Positions 1-13,800 of a stretch of 64,000 nt of DNA are shown piece after piece. This DNA comes from Sitta carolinensis. Lineage: Eukaryota > Chordata > Aves > Passeriformes > Sittidae. The first letter of the stretch is position 1. Each line of letters starts with the position of its first letter. A model generated the notes under the pieces. That model was not told the DNA's origin, did no database searches, and was given only the letters and a program-made list of their open reading frames with translations. The position numbers and the translations under genes were made by a program. The stretch is from NCBI GenBank assembly GCA_032173965.1, contig JAVUNC010000019.1, positions 5,270,501 to 5,334,500 on the forward strand, given 5' to 3'.

Positions 1-128
1 TCTAAACCCCACAGAAATTATTGCACCTCAAGCTCTTTTTTTCCCCACCAAAGCCCCCTCCGGTTCACAAGCAGTTTTTGAGTGTTTTGTTTGGGATTTC
101 ACCAGAGGTTCATTTGTTGGGTCCTTAC

Positions 129-289
129 CTTGGTAGTTCTGGCAGCCCCCAGCAGACAAACCCCGTCTCCACTGCCCATTAAACAGGGTCAGGTCCCACT
201 TGTTGACCTCGTTGCTTGTCAGTGTGTCAGGAGTCAAATTGCAGATCTCAAGACGGCTAAACTGCCTTTGGAAATCTGAAAATGCCATC
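129..289 (-). CDS. CAPN8: CAPN8 exon 9 (start of C2-like domain)
   Basis: 161 nt, CAG acceptor, GTAAGG donor, the same length as CAPN2 exon 9. It encodes [20 protein letters not shown], then DTLTS and [14 protein letters not shown]. This is the last CAPN8 exon in the window; exon 10 onward would lie left of base 1. Confidence 0.92.
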
Positions 290-3200
290 CTGGCACACAA
301 GGAGACCACGTTAGTCCATCAGCCAGCAACAGATGAGGTGGCTGTGGCTGGACACCTCTCCCAATGGGGCAGCAAATATTGGTGCTGCAGAGCTGTCCAA
401 AAATTGAATTGTAGAACTTGGAACTGGCTTTTGGGAAACAAAATTGCCCACTGCCTGAATGAGCTGTGTCTTGTGCAGACAGCCTCTGACAATGGCTGTT
501 ACACATTATGGGCTCAGTCAAACCATTTTCTGTCATCCCCAGCTGCGGGCAATCCCTCATGGATCACGCTTCATAAACAAATTCACTGGAACTGGTGAAA
601 CAATATGTGTGAGAAGATCCCCTTTAAAGGGAGTAAGAGCTGGCCCTTGTGTAAGCATCACTCTGTAGGAAAACAGCCTCAGTGTGCTGTTTTGCTTCAG
701 TCCTATCACTGAGGTTTGTTTTTACCATTCCTGGTAGGTTTGCATGAGTGACAGACCTTGATTGCTTGATGCTACAAGCAGAGCCTGCTCTCATTTCCTA
801 GTGCCTGATGGCCCATGCAGCTGATTGCACTGGAGGACGGTAGCCGTTTATCTTTCCAGCCTAGGACAGAGTGACATCAGTTCAGCACTGATCCATATAT
901 AATCAGATCAGGGTTAGGACAGGCTTTCTATTAGGTCTGAGTAAACAGACTCTTCCCAAGCTGGTAATCTGAACTTTTTCATTACTGTGTAGCACTTAGG
1001 CAAAAAAACAAACCTCAAAATGTAGAGCAGCCGAGGTTCATCCTTGCCACCTCATTAACTTTATTACCATCTGGTCTCTATATTTTGGATAAGTGCCGAG
1101 TTATGCAAGCTCTAATAAAAGGTAATATTTGAATAGGAAGGGAGATAAATAAGAAGCTAACAATGCATGCATGTCATTATTAACCCCCTTGGTTCTGGCA
1201 GTTTTCCTCCATCCAAATGAAAGGATTGCTTAAGGCACGCAAAATGTCCACAAGAGTAAGCTAAATGAACAATTCTCACCAAAACTCTCCATCATCTACT
1301 TGCTTATCCAGAGCCTGTTTTGTTTGAGATCAACATAATTCCACTCAGGAGCACTGCAGACAAAGCACAAAAGCACACTGTTCAGCTGTTGAGTTTTTTC
1401 CTACAGTGAGATCTGAGCTAGATTCTATCTTGGACTGATAAAGGAGTATGTATTTCTTCAACAAACAGACCTTGTGCCCCTCCAAATAACAGCACACCCT
1501 GCAACCTGACTGTGCTGGGCTGGAATTAGACTGCAACAGTATCTGCAACAAATAAGCCTGGAATTGAATCTCCCCTGCCAGGTGCCAGAAGGTACAAACA
1601 GACTGGCTGGATTAGGAAATTCACAGCCTCAAAGTCAGTCAGAGCTTCTGCATTTTAAGATCTATTGGGGAGCCTGATTTCCTCCCTAGGGAAATGATAT
1701 AACCTCCATTGTTGGGGGTCGTGAAAGAACAGGAAAGCAAAAAGCTGAAATCAGAAAATTTACTGCAGAAAACAGCATTGCTCCCTTGCCATTCCGATGT
1801 TGCTGTGCTCAGGATGGATTCTGCTCTGATCTGCTCCCATGTGACAATGCAGCGCTGCACCTGCCTCAGCAGGGTTGTCCCATGGTAAAACAGGTGTGAC
1901 AAAACCAGGATATGACATGTGTCTGTGCCTGAGGCACCTTCACGTGGTGCTGACCAAAGCAGCTCTGACAAAAGTAAAATTAATTGTAATGTTATCTCTA
2001 TCCTTAATTATGATACATCAGCACCCAGGCTGCAGTCAGTCAGGACTGAAATCTTAAAGTGCTGCATGAAAAAATATATTGTGGCCCAAATGACAGTAAA
2101 ATTTATGCCATTCTAAATATAAAAATAAAAGAGGTGTTGTCACTACCATGATCCCAAGATTCCAAGGCAGCTGAAGCCCAGACGGTTTCTGAGAGATCTG
2201 GAAACTATTGTGTCCTTTTCATAGTCAGCATCCTCACTTTTTCAAGATTCTCAGATAGGTACCAAATTCTGTTGTGATTTAGAGCTGAGCAACCTCAGAG
2301 TCAAAGCAGAGGTATAGTGGTTTATCCCTGCTTTAACTCCCAGGAACAGGACTGTTTCCATATTTCACTTAGGTCCTGGAACCATCAGTGGGATCAGTTT
2401 GGGAAAACTGTCTTGCAGAATGACGTGGATATAGATTGTGTGGGGCTGCTCAGAGTTAAACCAAGGGCTGCTGTCTCTGATGAGAAAGCTCCGCCTGAGG
2501 CAGGTATTAATGCCTACTGGAAAGAAAGGATCAATATCCAGCCTTGGTAATAAATTAATAGTGTTTTATTCCAACTGATTTAGTATCTCTCCTAAATGCG
2601 CTTTGTGATTGGATTAACTGCATTGTCCTAATTTAATTTTTAATAGATTCCAAAATACACCAAAGAGAAAGAAGCAGGGGCATATAAAAACCTACTTATC
2701 ACTCCAAGATCCAGTCCATTCTACTTCACCCCAGGGATTCCTAAGCCTCACTAGTTTCTCTGGCCGTCCTCGGTAATATACCTAAAAGATCCACAACAAA
2801 CAGAGCCTGAGCACTTCCATTATTCCAATCATCAGAGGGCAATTGCTTTTCAGAGAGGATAAAGCATGATTTGTACTTGACTGATACAGTCCATTACAAT
2901 CTGCAATAGTTAAAAGACACCTCGACGCCTTCCACCCTTATTTTACATTATCCCGTGCCACCAAGTGAGCCATTAGCTGCAGCACTCACCATTTCACATA
3001 ATGACAGCAACCTGCAAGGAAAATCATCAACTACAAACCAGCAGAATATCTACATCCTCAAAAGCATGAAACACTGCACAGCACAGCAAGGTTGGAAGGA
3101 GGTTGTCGGGCATGGACATCTGTGTAATGATTCCAGTTTCTGAGGAGCAGGAATACTTGGGGCTCTCTCTGAAGATGAGACTCACAGCAAAGTTCATCAA

Positions 3201-6200
3201 AGGGGCTTTTACTCTTTTCCCATCAGCTCTGACTGGGAAAGTGCTCACTCCCACCTCACACAACATAAACACGTGGGGAATGGCTGCCTCCTCTCCTGCT
3301 CCTCCTTTCTGTACCCTGAATTTTGGTAACAGCACGGCCCACCCTTACACTTTGTACCCCAGCCTGTTGGTACCATACAAGTGTCAGACTGCACAGTGTG
3401 CTCCACACCACTACCTGTACAGAGCTTCTCACCTGGCTGAGTACTACAGGTACTCCATTTTTCTGTATGAATAAGTTAGGAACAGTTTTATGGTCAGTCA
3501 CTGAAAGACACCAGAAAGTTGAAGGCACTGCAGTGTTGCAACCCCAAGCTGGTTTGCATGATGGCCCCAGAGAGGTTGGCTTACCTCCTCTGCTCCAGTG
3601 ATAGAGTAAGCATGTCCTTTTACCAGCTTCAGACTTGTGATTGCTTCTATTTCAGCTGTAGCAGTTATCTGGAGCAATAAAAGTATGCACATTTATGATT
3701 ATATATTGCGTATGAACTGAGCTTTCATAAGCAAATTAATATGGGGGAAGATATCCAAAGTGGTGTGCACAATGAATACCAATATTCTTGATGAAAAATA
3801 TGTTAAATTAAGGTGAGATCCACAGCAAAAGCTGCAGTTTCGTACTCTTTAATATGCAGTCCGAGCACAGAAGAAATTCAAGAATGTACAATTAAATCTA
3901 AATCCAATTCCCAGCTCAGGTGACAGACCCAGTCACCTGCAAGGACATGTTCACATGAACTTAGCTTTAGCCTGTCTCAGTCGAGACCCAGTACAACAAA
4001 AATTGGAACTCTGGTAATTCTATATGCCACAATGCAAACAAGATAATGAAACAGGATGTGAAAGGTGTGAAGTTTCCAAAATATGTTCAAACATCTTCTG
4101 TAGCTTGAGAGTGTATTACAGGTGTCAGTAATCTTTAGGACTGAAAACCAAAGCTAGAATCAGACTTCAGGCAACAGCAAAGTGTCTCAGCGAGTTTGTC
4201 TCTGGCAGTCGAGTGTCTGCAGCTGAAATTACACAAAATTTGAATGAGAAAAGATATTCAGAGAATGGAGTTCCAGAAGACCAGTAGGTTGTTCACAGCT
4301 CTCAGTATTATCACATGCTGTCATGTAAATAGGGAGACATGATGAGCATTGGTTATTTAGACCCTTGTCCAAATTTTTTGATTTTCTGAAATCAATGAAG
4401 ATATCACATTAATTCAGTTTGCTCTTATATCAGACCTTCCTATCTATATCTTACATTGGTCTGGGCTTTTGTCTCAGTACAGGACAGAGCCCTGAGAAGA
4501 GGAGCAAGGTGAGTAAAGCTCTATCAGCCTCTTACATCAATGGAGCAGCCAAGCAGTGACCCAGCTCTCAGGGCCTTCTGGATGATTTGGTACAGGTTTG
4601 AAGGAGCCCTCCGCAGCTCATAGGACTCAGAGATGCCTCCAGTAAAATCCTCAAAGCCCTCCACAGTGGAGCCTCCTGCTAGAGCTTCGTAAGAGCCATT
4701 CAACCTGGGGGAGAAATGAAAAGGTCTATACAAGGGTCCAGCACAAGGTACCACAGCTAGAAGGCTGTAGTCTGGTTTCAGGCCTGAAGCTTCTGATTTT
4801 CTAAAGCTCTGGTTTTCTGATGTTTGGGTTTTCTGAAATTTGTTCCCAAGGAAAGAACATAAATATCAGGATTGTTTTTTTAACAGTATCCATGTTGTGA
4901 ACTCCTGAGAGGAGGGATCTCTCTGGATGTCCCCTCTGCTTTGACCAATGTGGGTGAAGAGGTTTGTCTTTCCCTTGCCAATCACAGTGGTCTGTGGAGA
5001 ATGGTGTATAAGGGGAGACATTTTTAATAAAGAGATTCTTTTACACAGCCTTGAGAGAAAAATCACCAAAGGAGTCTGTGTAACATGTCATGATACAGTG
5101 ACCAGAAGGGTTCATCCTTCAGTATCTCTTAATTTGGCTGGTCACCAATGTGACCTGGGGCAAGAAAATCCAAGCCCCTTGAAACACAGTTGGCAACACC
5201 CTTTACAGACCCAGAGGGAGCTGTAAGAGCTGGGTGGGAGGGAGGCTGCCTGAGAATGAAGTGAGTTGTGGCTGACACCCCTGGGCTGGGCCACCCTGGG
5301 GCACAGCCCCCACCCAGCCCCGTACTTGGCGTAGGCTTTCTCCAGCAGCGCGCTCCAGAACTCGCTGCCCTCCGCCGAGTGCACGAAGAGCAGCCTCCCG
5401 TTCTTGGTGGGCAGCCTGTCGTCCACCACCACGTCCACCCACTCCCCGTACTGCCAGAACTGAGGGAAACAAGAGAGGAAAAGGTGATGGAGGCTGTGGT
5501 GCCCATAACTGTCACTGCACAGAGGGAACACAGTAAACACCACAAGTGTTCAGGTAGAGAAGAAGAAAAGAAGTCTCTAGTTTATTGTTGACCTCGTATG
5601 TATAAGTTTCTGGACAGTGGCCAGAGATTGGACAGAGAAGTTACTACTTCTCTATCTCCACTGGTCACTTGAGAAGTCCATCAGGTGATATCTTTTCATA
5701 AAAGAATGCAAACATGATTCTTGTTTATCTTACAATTCATAAGAACTGACTCTATTATACTAAAACAAATCAGAAAGCTGATTTTCAAGGACAACACATA
5801 ACAGCTTCCATCACCTACCCCTTCACCTGTCATCACTTCCCCCTGCATAAGCCACTGTAGGGTTTATTCTCCTGCTGGATTCCTCTCCTTTGTAATAGAG
5901 TTAATCCTCCCAGCTCTGTGGATCATTCAGCAGGCTTCTTAATGCCGTATGAAATTTTGCTGATAGGAAATATTAACAGCATCTTGTTGTATATAGTATG
6001 AAAAAACACAGTCTGGACATGTCAACTGAGCTACATGGTCGACAGCCCAGAAAGGCAGCATGGAGATAGGATACTCTGAACTATCTCAAGACTCAAACCT
6101 TAAGAGAGAAAAAAAAACCGCCTGTAAAAATGCCTGTAAGGAGAGGTCATCTAAAGGGGAAGCACTCAATAGTGCTAATCCCTGCCAAAAATACCACAAA

Positions 6201-9200
6201 ATGTGTGAAACGCTGCTAATGCTAAATTTTGGCCTCAAAGCTAGAAATGTTTACTCCAGGATTTGCTGCATTCCTTTAAGAAGAGATGATAATACACACC
6301 ATAACACTCAAAGGTGAGCTGGTGGAAGGATTAGGTCCATGTTCTAAACATCTGTCCTCTCCAGAACAGCTCCTTTAGCAGGGTGAATCCACACTGCTCC
6401 CACCTGAGCCTAACCTCCAGTCAAAGCAGGCTGGCTAAATCCCAACACTCTGGCTCCACAGGCAAGGAAATAAAGGCAAAGCAGGGAGGGAAATGGAGGA
6501 AGGAGAAGGAACCACACCAGCCTGAATTCACTCTCAATAGCTGGCAGCAACAGAGCTTGCTTTGGGCTCATGCAGCTGATGGCTCCACTCAGTTTACAAA
6601 ATCTGTATAACTCCCCAGAGCCCCATCAGCTGTAAGACAGCAGAAGCTCACCAGTGAGCAGGTTCAGTTAACATTATGTAACACTGTTCTTATCTTCTTT
6701 CTTTCTCCCCCATCAATTTCATGTCCATACTGTAACTGCTAATTATTTCACATGTTCCAAACACACAAACAAAAAAAAGCAAAAGGAAAAAAAAAAAAAT
6801 AAGCAAAAAACCCAAAATAAAACAAACAAACAAAAACCCCCAAACCAAACAAAAAAAGCTGCCTCTAGTTAAATACTAGCATTTTCCTTTTATATTCTCA
6901 CTCCCCTGGTCATACAGGTACCTGGAAATGAAAGATTCCAGCATAGTCTTCATGGAAACTCTGAGCCTTGGGAACAACACGAAACAGAATATCTGGATTC
7001 AAAGTGAGAGATGCAATGGCAGCTAGGAGCCAGCAATCACCTAAAAAAACACATTACAAGGCAGAAAAGTTCATTAATAACTCCATTAAGTCACGCTCTC
7101 ACCTGGACTAAAATGCCAGCAGTAAGAGCTATGCCAGACTCAGTCTTGGTTCAGCAATGCATTCTTGTTCTGTTATTTCTCTCTTTTGCTCATTTTCCAC
7201 TCACCCAAACCACAGAGGTACCCTGGGGCTCTGAGGCTGACCATGGTAGTAATTTCAATGGTCCAGTTTGTGCTTTGATTTTGTGATGAAGCTGTGAAAA
7301 CAGGCTGTTTCACCTAAGCTTGTTAATGCCCTCAGGAGATAAGAACTCAGCCAGAAGGAGAAGGCATTTGGGGTATGTGGGCTGCAAAGCCTGGCTGGGC
7401 AGGACAGAGTTAATGACCTGTGGTACTTTAAGCAGACTCAAGCCACCACATCTGGGGCAGGCAAGGGCTTAGGAGATGTGCAGGAGAGCTCAAAAGCTCT
7501 GGGTTGATAGGAGGAGGATGGTGGGGCTTCCATTCCTATCTTTTGGGGAAGATTCAATGGATAGCAGGAACATTTGTGGGCCTTTTCTTCCTCAGCCCTT
7601 TCTTTGAAGGTCTGAATTTGAACTTAGAGGTTACTGCCAGATATTTGCCCAGCAGTCTGATACAAGCTGAAGTCTCCTGGGACCTTTGTGAGGAGGTGAG
7701 CCCTTTCTTTGGGCCATTCCTTCTTCTGGAAAGGCTGGGCTGGCCCAGCCCTCCCTGAGGCTGTGTGCCCTGCAGCTGGAGCTGTTTGCTGGCTGGTTAC
7801 CTGTTTTTTTTGAGGATTGGAGGCTGGGTAAGCAGGAGCCTCTGTCACACCAAAGGTGGTGCCCCTGCGAAACTCGTGGTGTTTGCACACTGCAAACAGC
7901 AGGAGGAACTTCTGTGATTCTGTTTTATTTCTGAGGTGTGCAGAAAGCCTAGCAAAACAAAACTGCTCTGAAGGTACTAACATTTTCCTGGTCTCCTGAG
8001 GATTATCTGTACCAAGACACAGTTCCTTGGCAGGTGCATATTCTGCAGAAGGAATTGGTGTTGCAGCTCTTGCTTCAGAGGAAATGAGCAAATTGAGAAA
8101 CCAAGGGAAGAGTTTAATCTGCAGCGAGACTGAACATCCTATAGCAATAGTTAACTCCTTATATTGACTTGGGATTTATGATTTAATGCCATGGTGAATG
8201 CAAGTGTAAAAGGAGGATGAAGGGACTTGCCAGGTGCTCTCTGCTGCCTGTACCCCACGGGAGGTTTCCCAGAGGGCTCCTGTGAGCTGCTTTGAGATAC
8301 TCTGTGAAGGAGTGGCTCTGCTGGGATGTCCTGTAACCACCTCAGCTGGCTGATCACACCATGGGTCCAAACCCATGACATGCATTAGAATGTATTTCTA
8401 CCCGTTGTGGCAGTTCCCTCAAGAGGAGGGAAAATCCATTCTTAATATGTGAGGTGCTGCTTGAGCCTTCCCCCAGGATTCTCTGCCTTATCTTGGCTGC
8501 CACATTCAGAAAAAAGCATTCAAGCTGGAAGAGAGCAGACAAATGGCTGAGTTGCCTGCTTCTCCCCCATGCACCTGCATTTTTTTATGAGAAGAGGTTA
8601 AAAAAATTTGTCCTGCTCATCCTATACAAGTGAAATTTGAAGAGGAAGTGTGAGGCAGGTTAAATGCTACTTTGCAGAAAAGATGTTTGAGGCAAGAGCT
8701 CTTAGTTGAAAGATAATCTTTCCTTTGCAGAGAGGGAGATAAAATAAAAGGATTGTGACATGTTTAAAGTGGAAATAGGGAAAAGTCGACGCTCTGAATA
8801 TAGAAAAGGAAGTCCTGAAGCCTCAGACTATAGAACATCTTTGAGCAAAAACCTTCTCAAGGAGGGATCAACTTGATGGCCTGGAAGTTGCCTCCTAGCC
8901 TTTGGTAATTATGTATAAAATAAGCAAAATTATAAGAGCACAAGGTGTGGGGGAAATGGCTTTAAGAACATTCTCTCCTAAGGAAATGAAGATGCATGAA
9001 AAAAAAAATGAGACTGAGAACACTCAGATCTGCTTTGTAGCTATTTCTTTGAGGCTTTCCTTGGTACAGCATATGCCTTAAGCTGTTATAATTTCTGTTT
9101 TCCTTGAAGAGGTAGAAATAATGGTGATAAGTCTGGGGAATGGATTTTCAGAGGAGGAAGATGAAAAGCCGTATCAAGTCAGAAGTGAAATCCTCATTTT

Positions 9201-10747
9201 CCTGATGCTCTGGCTGTCCCTGGCATGCTGTGAAGTGCAGAAGATTATTTCTGAGAAGAAGGCAAGTGGTCCCTGTATTCCTGTCGGTGTCCCTCCACCC
9301 GGTGAGACCAGAAAAGACCTGCAGCTGTGACAAACTGGTTCTCTCCCAATGTGCAACATCTGCAATGGTTTCCCCTAAAATCCTGCCCAGGATTTTAAAG
9401 CCAGTGAGTGAGAAACTACTCCAGGTTTTGCTGAGGATGGTGTATGTTGGATGAAAAATTAGGCAGAAGATTTGGTGAAAGGAGGAGGGTTTCTTAAATA
9501 TGTTGTTTCATTCCCGCCTCAGAACTAAACAATTTCAGAATCTCAGCCCAGAGGATGCCAAATGCAGCGTGAAATCCTTTAAGGCCCCTTTCTTACAGCA
9601 TGAATTAACTTCTTATGCTTGGGAGAGTGAGCGACATGGGAGCTGCTGCCTGTCTGTGACACACCAGGGCAGTCTGACCTCCCAGGGAAGCATTTCAGGG
9701 CATGCCTGCTCAAAGCACACATGGGAAGGATTGTGTTGGAAGAATTGCAGTGGGAACTTGGCCTTAAAAGCAGCCATGCCTCCCTTGAGTGCTGCAGAGT
9801 CCTGTCTCCAAACCTTTCTTTCCAGGGTCTAGTATCTTTGACTGAGCTCGTGCCAGCCAAAGGAACCAGCTGGGAATTGGTTGCTGTGCAGTGACTTGAT
9901 AAAAATGGAAGTGTGTCTGAATGTAGATGGTTTGGGGGCAACTGAAGAGCAGGGATGCACAACATTCAAGCTCCTGTGATCTTTACTTTCAGAGGATGTA
10001 GGAATCTGTCCATATCAAGGAGCTTCCATGACGGGGCCTAAACTGTGCAATTGTACACCATAGTGGCATGCTGGCCTACTGGATAATATAGGACTAGTTC
10101 TAAAAGAGCACAAATTCACACTTCCTGTTCCATTTTTCAAAGTTCAACATCCTTTTGCCAGCAGCAAGTTTCAGAGTTTAGCTTGTGGTTGTGCCTACAG
10201 GACAGCACAAGAGCACAAGCTCTCCAGAAATGCTCCTCATGTAGGACCCTCAAACTTGTTCTGGTTCCATTCCTAAAAAGAGAATTTTTTGAGGGAGATA
10301 GAAAGAGGCCAATTGACCAGTTAATTGGAATGTATTTTGAATAGCCTCATAGTCAGAAAAATGACAGTACCAAAAAGAATTTCTCCTCACCATATGGGTT
10401 TAAAGATGAAGCACTTTAGCTCATAAAAATAACTTTTCTTTTTAAAAAAAGCCTTCTCAGTATTAGCTCCCCAAGGCTAAATCACTTATGGACAGATATC
10501 ACTGCTTCTGTTCAGTCTCATATTTCATCAACAAGTTTCAAACAAATGCAAATTACAGTGTTTACTGCTGATGCTGAATGTCCTGTAATGAAGCCAGCTT
10601 GATTTCTAGAGCTGAAGTCATTTGAAATGGTAGTAAAGTGAAATTTTGGTTGTTTTGGTTTTGTTTTAATTTAAGCACTCCTGACCTTGAATTTGTGGTG
10701 GAAAGGGTAAACATGAATCCTAGCTGTGCCTATCTCCTCTGTATATA

Positions 10748-10808
<61 letters not shown>

Positions 10809-13800
10809 TATATATATACTATATATCATACATACATACATACATACACGAGGTGTGATCTTGGAGAATTACTTTGACTGTTAGTGCACTTGAAATAGAA
10901 TCCCTTGCTGCTCCCAGCTGTCCTGAGTTGCTCATGCTCTCAGTGGTGCCCAGGCAGCTCCTGGTTTACAGAGATAATCAAATTGCAGCAGCGAATAACG
11001 AACCTGGGTGAGCCGGCAGCTCAGCGACTCCTCGTATTGATGATGTTTACCCAAGCATGCTCCACTTGCAGAGGCCATAAAATAAATGAGAAATTCGATT
11101 CGTTTTGGTTGCTCCAGAGCTGTGCTCAGTTTCTGTTCAGGTACCATCGAAGTGTTACACAGAGCATCTAAACTCTCCTTTGACCTGCAGATGGTGAGTT
11201 TCAGCCAAAAGTCCAAGTGCCTGGTTCCAGGATGCAACTGGACAGCACAGAGGCATTTCTGTCCTGGCTCTGTTCTGGCTTGTTGCTGTTTCAGCAATGC
11301 CTGGTGTTCAGAAAGGATCCACACCCGATGTAGTGGCTTCCTGGATTACCAAGCAGCTCTGACTCTCAGCTTTAGTCTCTGCTGGAAGCCCCTGCTCAGA
11401 GCTTCTAGTACCTGGGGCATCACACCAGACAACAAGGAAGCACTGACCCACTAGTTTATAATTTATGGCAGTGCAGGTTGCCTCTGCTTTGAGATTTCTA
11501 AAGACTTTCTAAGGTTTTCTATAGAAATTAACTTTGATCTGCAGCTGGGTAAAGAAAGGTAAAGTAGAATCCAGCAAAGGAACAGGCTTTCTTCGCCTTG
11601 GGGTCTCAGAGCTGTTAGTGAATATATTTTTTCTACCAATGGGATACATTTGCTAGAACCAGGACCTCCAATATCCCTGAGCCCATAGGATTGAATGTCA
11701 GAAGGTCCATGTATTAATGTCAACAGCAAAATATGTGAACAAGCCCAGTACTATTAATTTCTGTCCTGCCTACAACTACTTCAAAGGCTCCCTCAACAGG
11801 TCTCAGATCGATCTCAGAGCTGTCAGGCTTTGGTTTGTTCTCCAGGATACCTCTAATCTCCCCAAATCTGCCTGTAGGACAAGGCATGCACAAAGCACAG
11901 GTGGGGTGGGCCCCTGGGCTGCTGGGAACTGCTGCATTTGCCTTGGCTTCGGGGAACTCCTCCAGCTGCCAGCCCAGGGAGCTGCCGTGCCTGCAGTGGC
12001 CTCTGGGCGTTCAGAACAAAAGGCAACTCATGAATATAAATAGTGTGGATCTGGAAAGCTAATATTAAACTGAGGAGGTTTCAGTACGTTTTATATTATT
12101 TAAATTAAATTTATGCCACTTACTTCTTAAGAACTTCAGCAAACAGTCCTCGGGTTAACTTACTCAGATAGCAGCAAGAAAACTTCATAAGTCACCTTTA
12201 ATAACTAACACTGTGTGACTACATTTCAAGTTGTTACTAGGCTATCAAAACGATACGGTTCAAAGAACATTTAAAACATTTCAAGACTTTCAAGTCCCCA
12301 TCAAACTTCCCAAGCTGATATTCATCTAGCTTACGCTGTTGTCAAAGAAATAAGCTTAATGGAGTGAGACCAACTCTGGGTTTTCTTGTTCCTTTTGTTC
12401 ATATAAACCCAGACCTGCAGTGGTTTTTTAAAAGAAAATAAAAGAAACATGTCAGAGATTATTATTAAAAATAGGCTCCATTTCCCTAAAGGACGTGTTA
12501 CTCAGTCACATACGTGGCTTATGTAAATATGTAATCAGGGTCTGTTTCAATAGAAGTGTTTTCCATGAGGGTTTTAGTAACAAGGACTTTGATTTTCAAG
12601 GTATTGAATCAAATGCCAAAAAAGCTTAGTATGCCTCAGAGATGTAAAGCAAATACCTGAAGGCAAGAAGAGAAGTCCCATGCCCGAAGTTTATTTTTGT
12701 GAAGGGTCAGTGTGTGTAGAAGGAATTGTAAGCAGCCTTGCAGAAACAAATTGGATTATCTTTCATTATGTTCTCTTTTTCTTCTTTTTTTTTTTTTTTT
12801 TTTTGTGTGTGTGAGAGAGAGAAAGAGCAAAAATCAAGCTCCTAATAATAGCAGAATCAGATTTGGGGGCTTTACTTCTATGTTTGGGATAGTCTTCAGG
12901 AGTCTACCTTTGGGTTATTGCCCACCAAAAGCTGTTTTGGGAAAACCCGAGCAAGGCACCATCCCCAGATTCATAGGAGGTTTTGGGGTCCACTTCTGTT
13001 CTTACCACTATGTGATGGATTTTGGCACTGATCTCTAATGAAAGCCCATTTAGCACAAGGGACTCCACAGGAACATTCAGCAGGCGACAAAAACAGAAAA
13101 GGGCATTTGTATTCAGTCTCTAGGCTAAAGACAAATAAGGCACTGGCCTCTTCTAGTTTAAGAACAGATAATATTTTTCAGTCCTATAGCTTGTAAACTG
13201 TCTGGGAAAATGAGATTTTACTTCAGGTGTATGTTCTTAAATTTTTTTTATGCCAATATAGAAACTTTCCAAATAGGAGGTGACAAGAAATGTCACTTTT
13301 ACTACTTATTTGAGCCATTCTCCTGAAATACAATAAGTGATTTCCCCATACTCTGTTCCAGCATCCACCAAATAAATATCCTGAAGCAAGTATATGATTT
13401 GGCATCTTATTTTTAGCATTTGGAGTACAAGCCCACACACCAGGGAATTTTTTAGCAATTGCTTTAATGGTGCTGTGTTTACAAGAGCAGCACTGGTGTT
13501 ATTTATCGCCAACGACTTGCAGAAATTGTTTCAATCTCATTTGCACAATGGATGTGCTGGAAGACCAGTGAGGTCAGGAGCACTGCAGTTAGCAGCACAG
13601 GAGGGAGAAAGGCTGATTTCTCTGGGTCTAATCTATCAAATTCTCATTACCAGAGTTTCAGCCTTCTCGCCTCTCTATGCAGTCAAGGGTTTGCTGCTGC
13701 TGTCCTCTGCAGCTGGATCTTATCGGCGCGGCAGGCAGGGCAGGCAGCAGCTGCAGCAGCTCCTCCCGGGGGAATGAAGTCCCCTTACAGCTCCCTTCTG

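Larger units (their letters stand above)
290..6921 (-). other. CAPN8 introns 3-8 (between exons 9 and 3)
   Basis: Introns of about 1.0, 1.3, 0.8, 0.9, 0.6 and 1.5 kb separate the exons in this stretch. Besides the exons I see only unique sequence and an A-rich low-complexity patch near the exon 3 donor. No second gene is supported. Confidence 0.6.

Noticed and set aside
10638..10877. Open frame with an alternating Tyr-Ile repeat
   Set aside because: It is translation of the (AT)n microsatellite.
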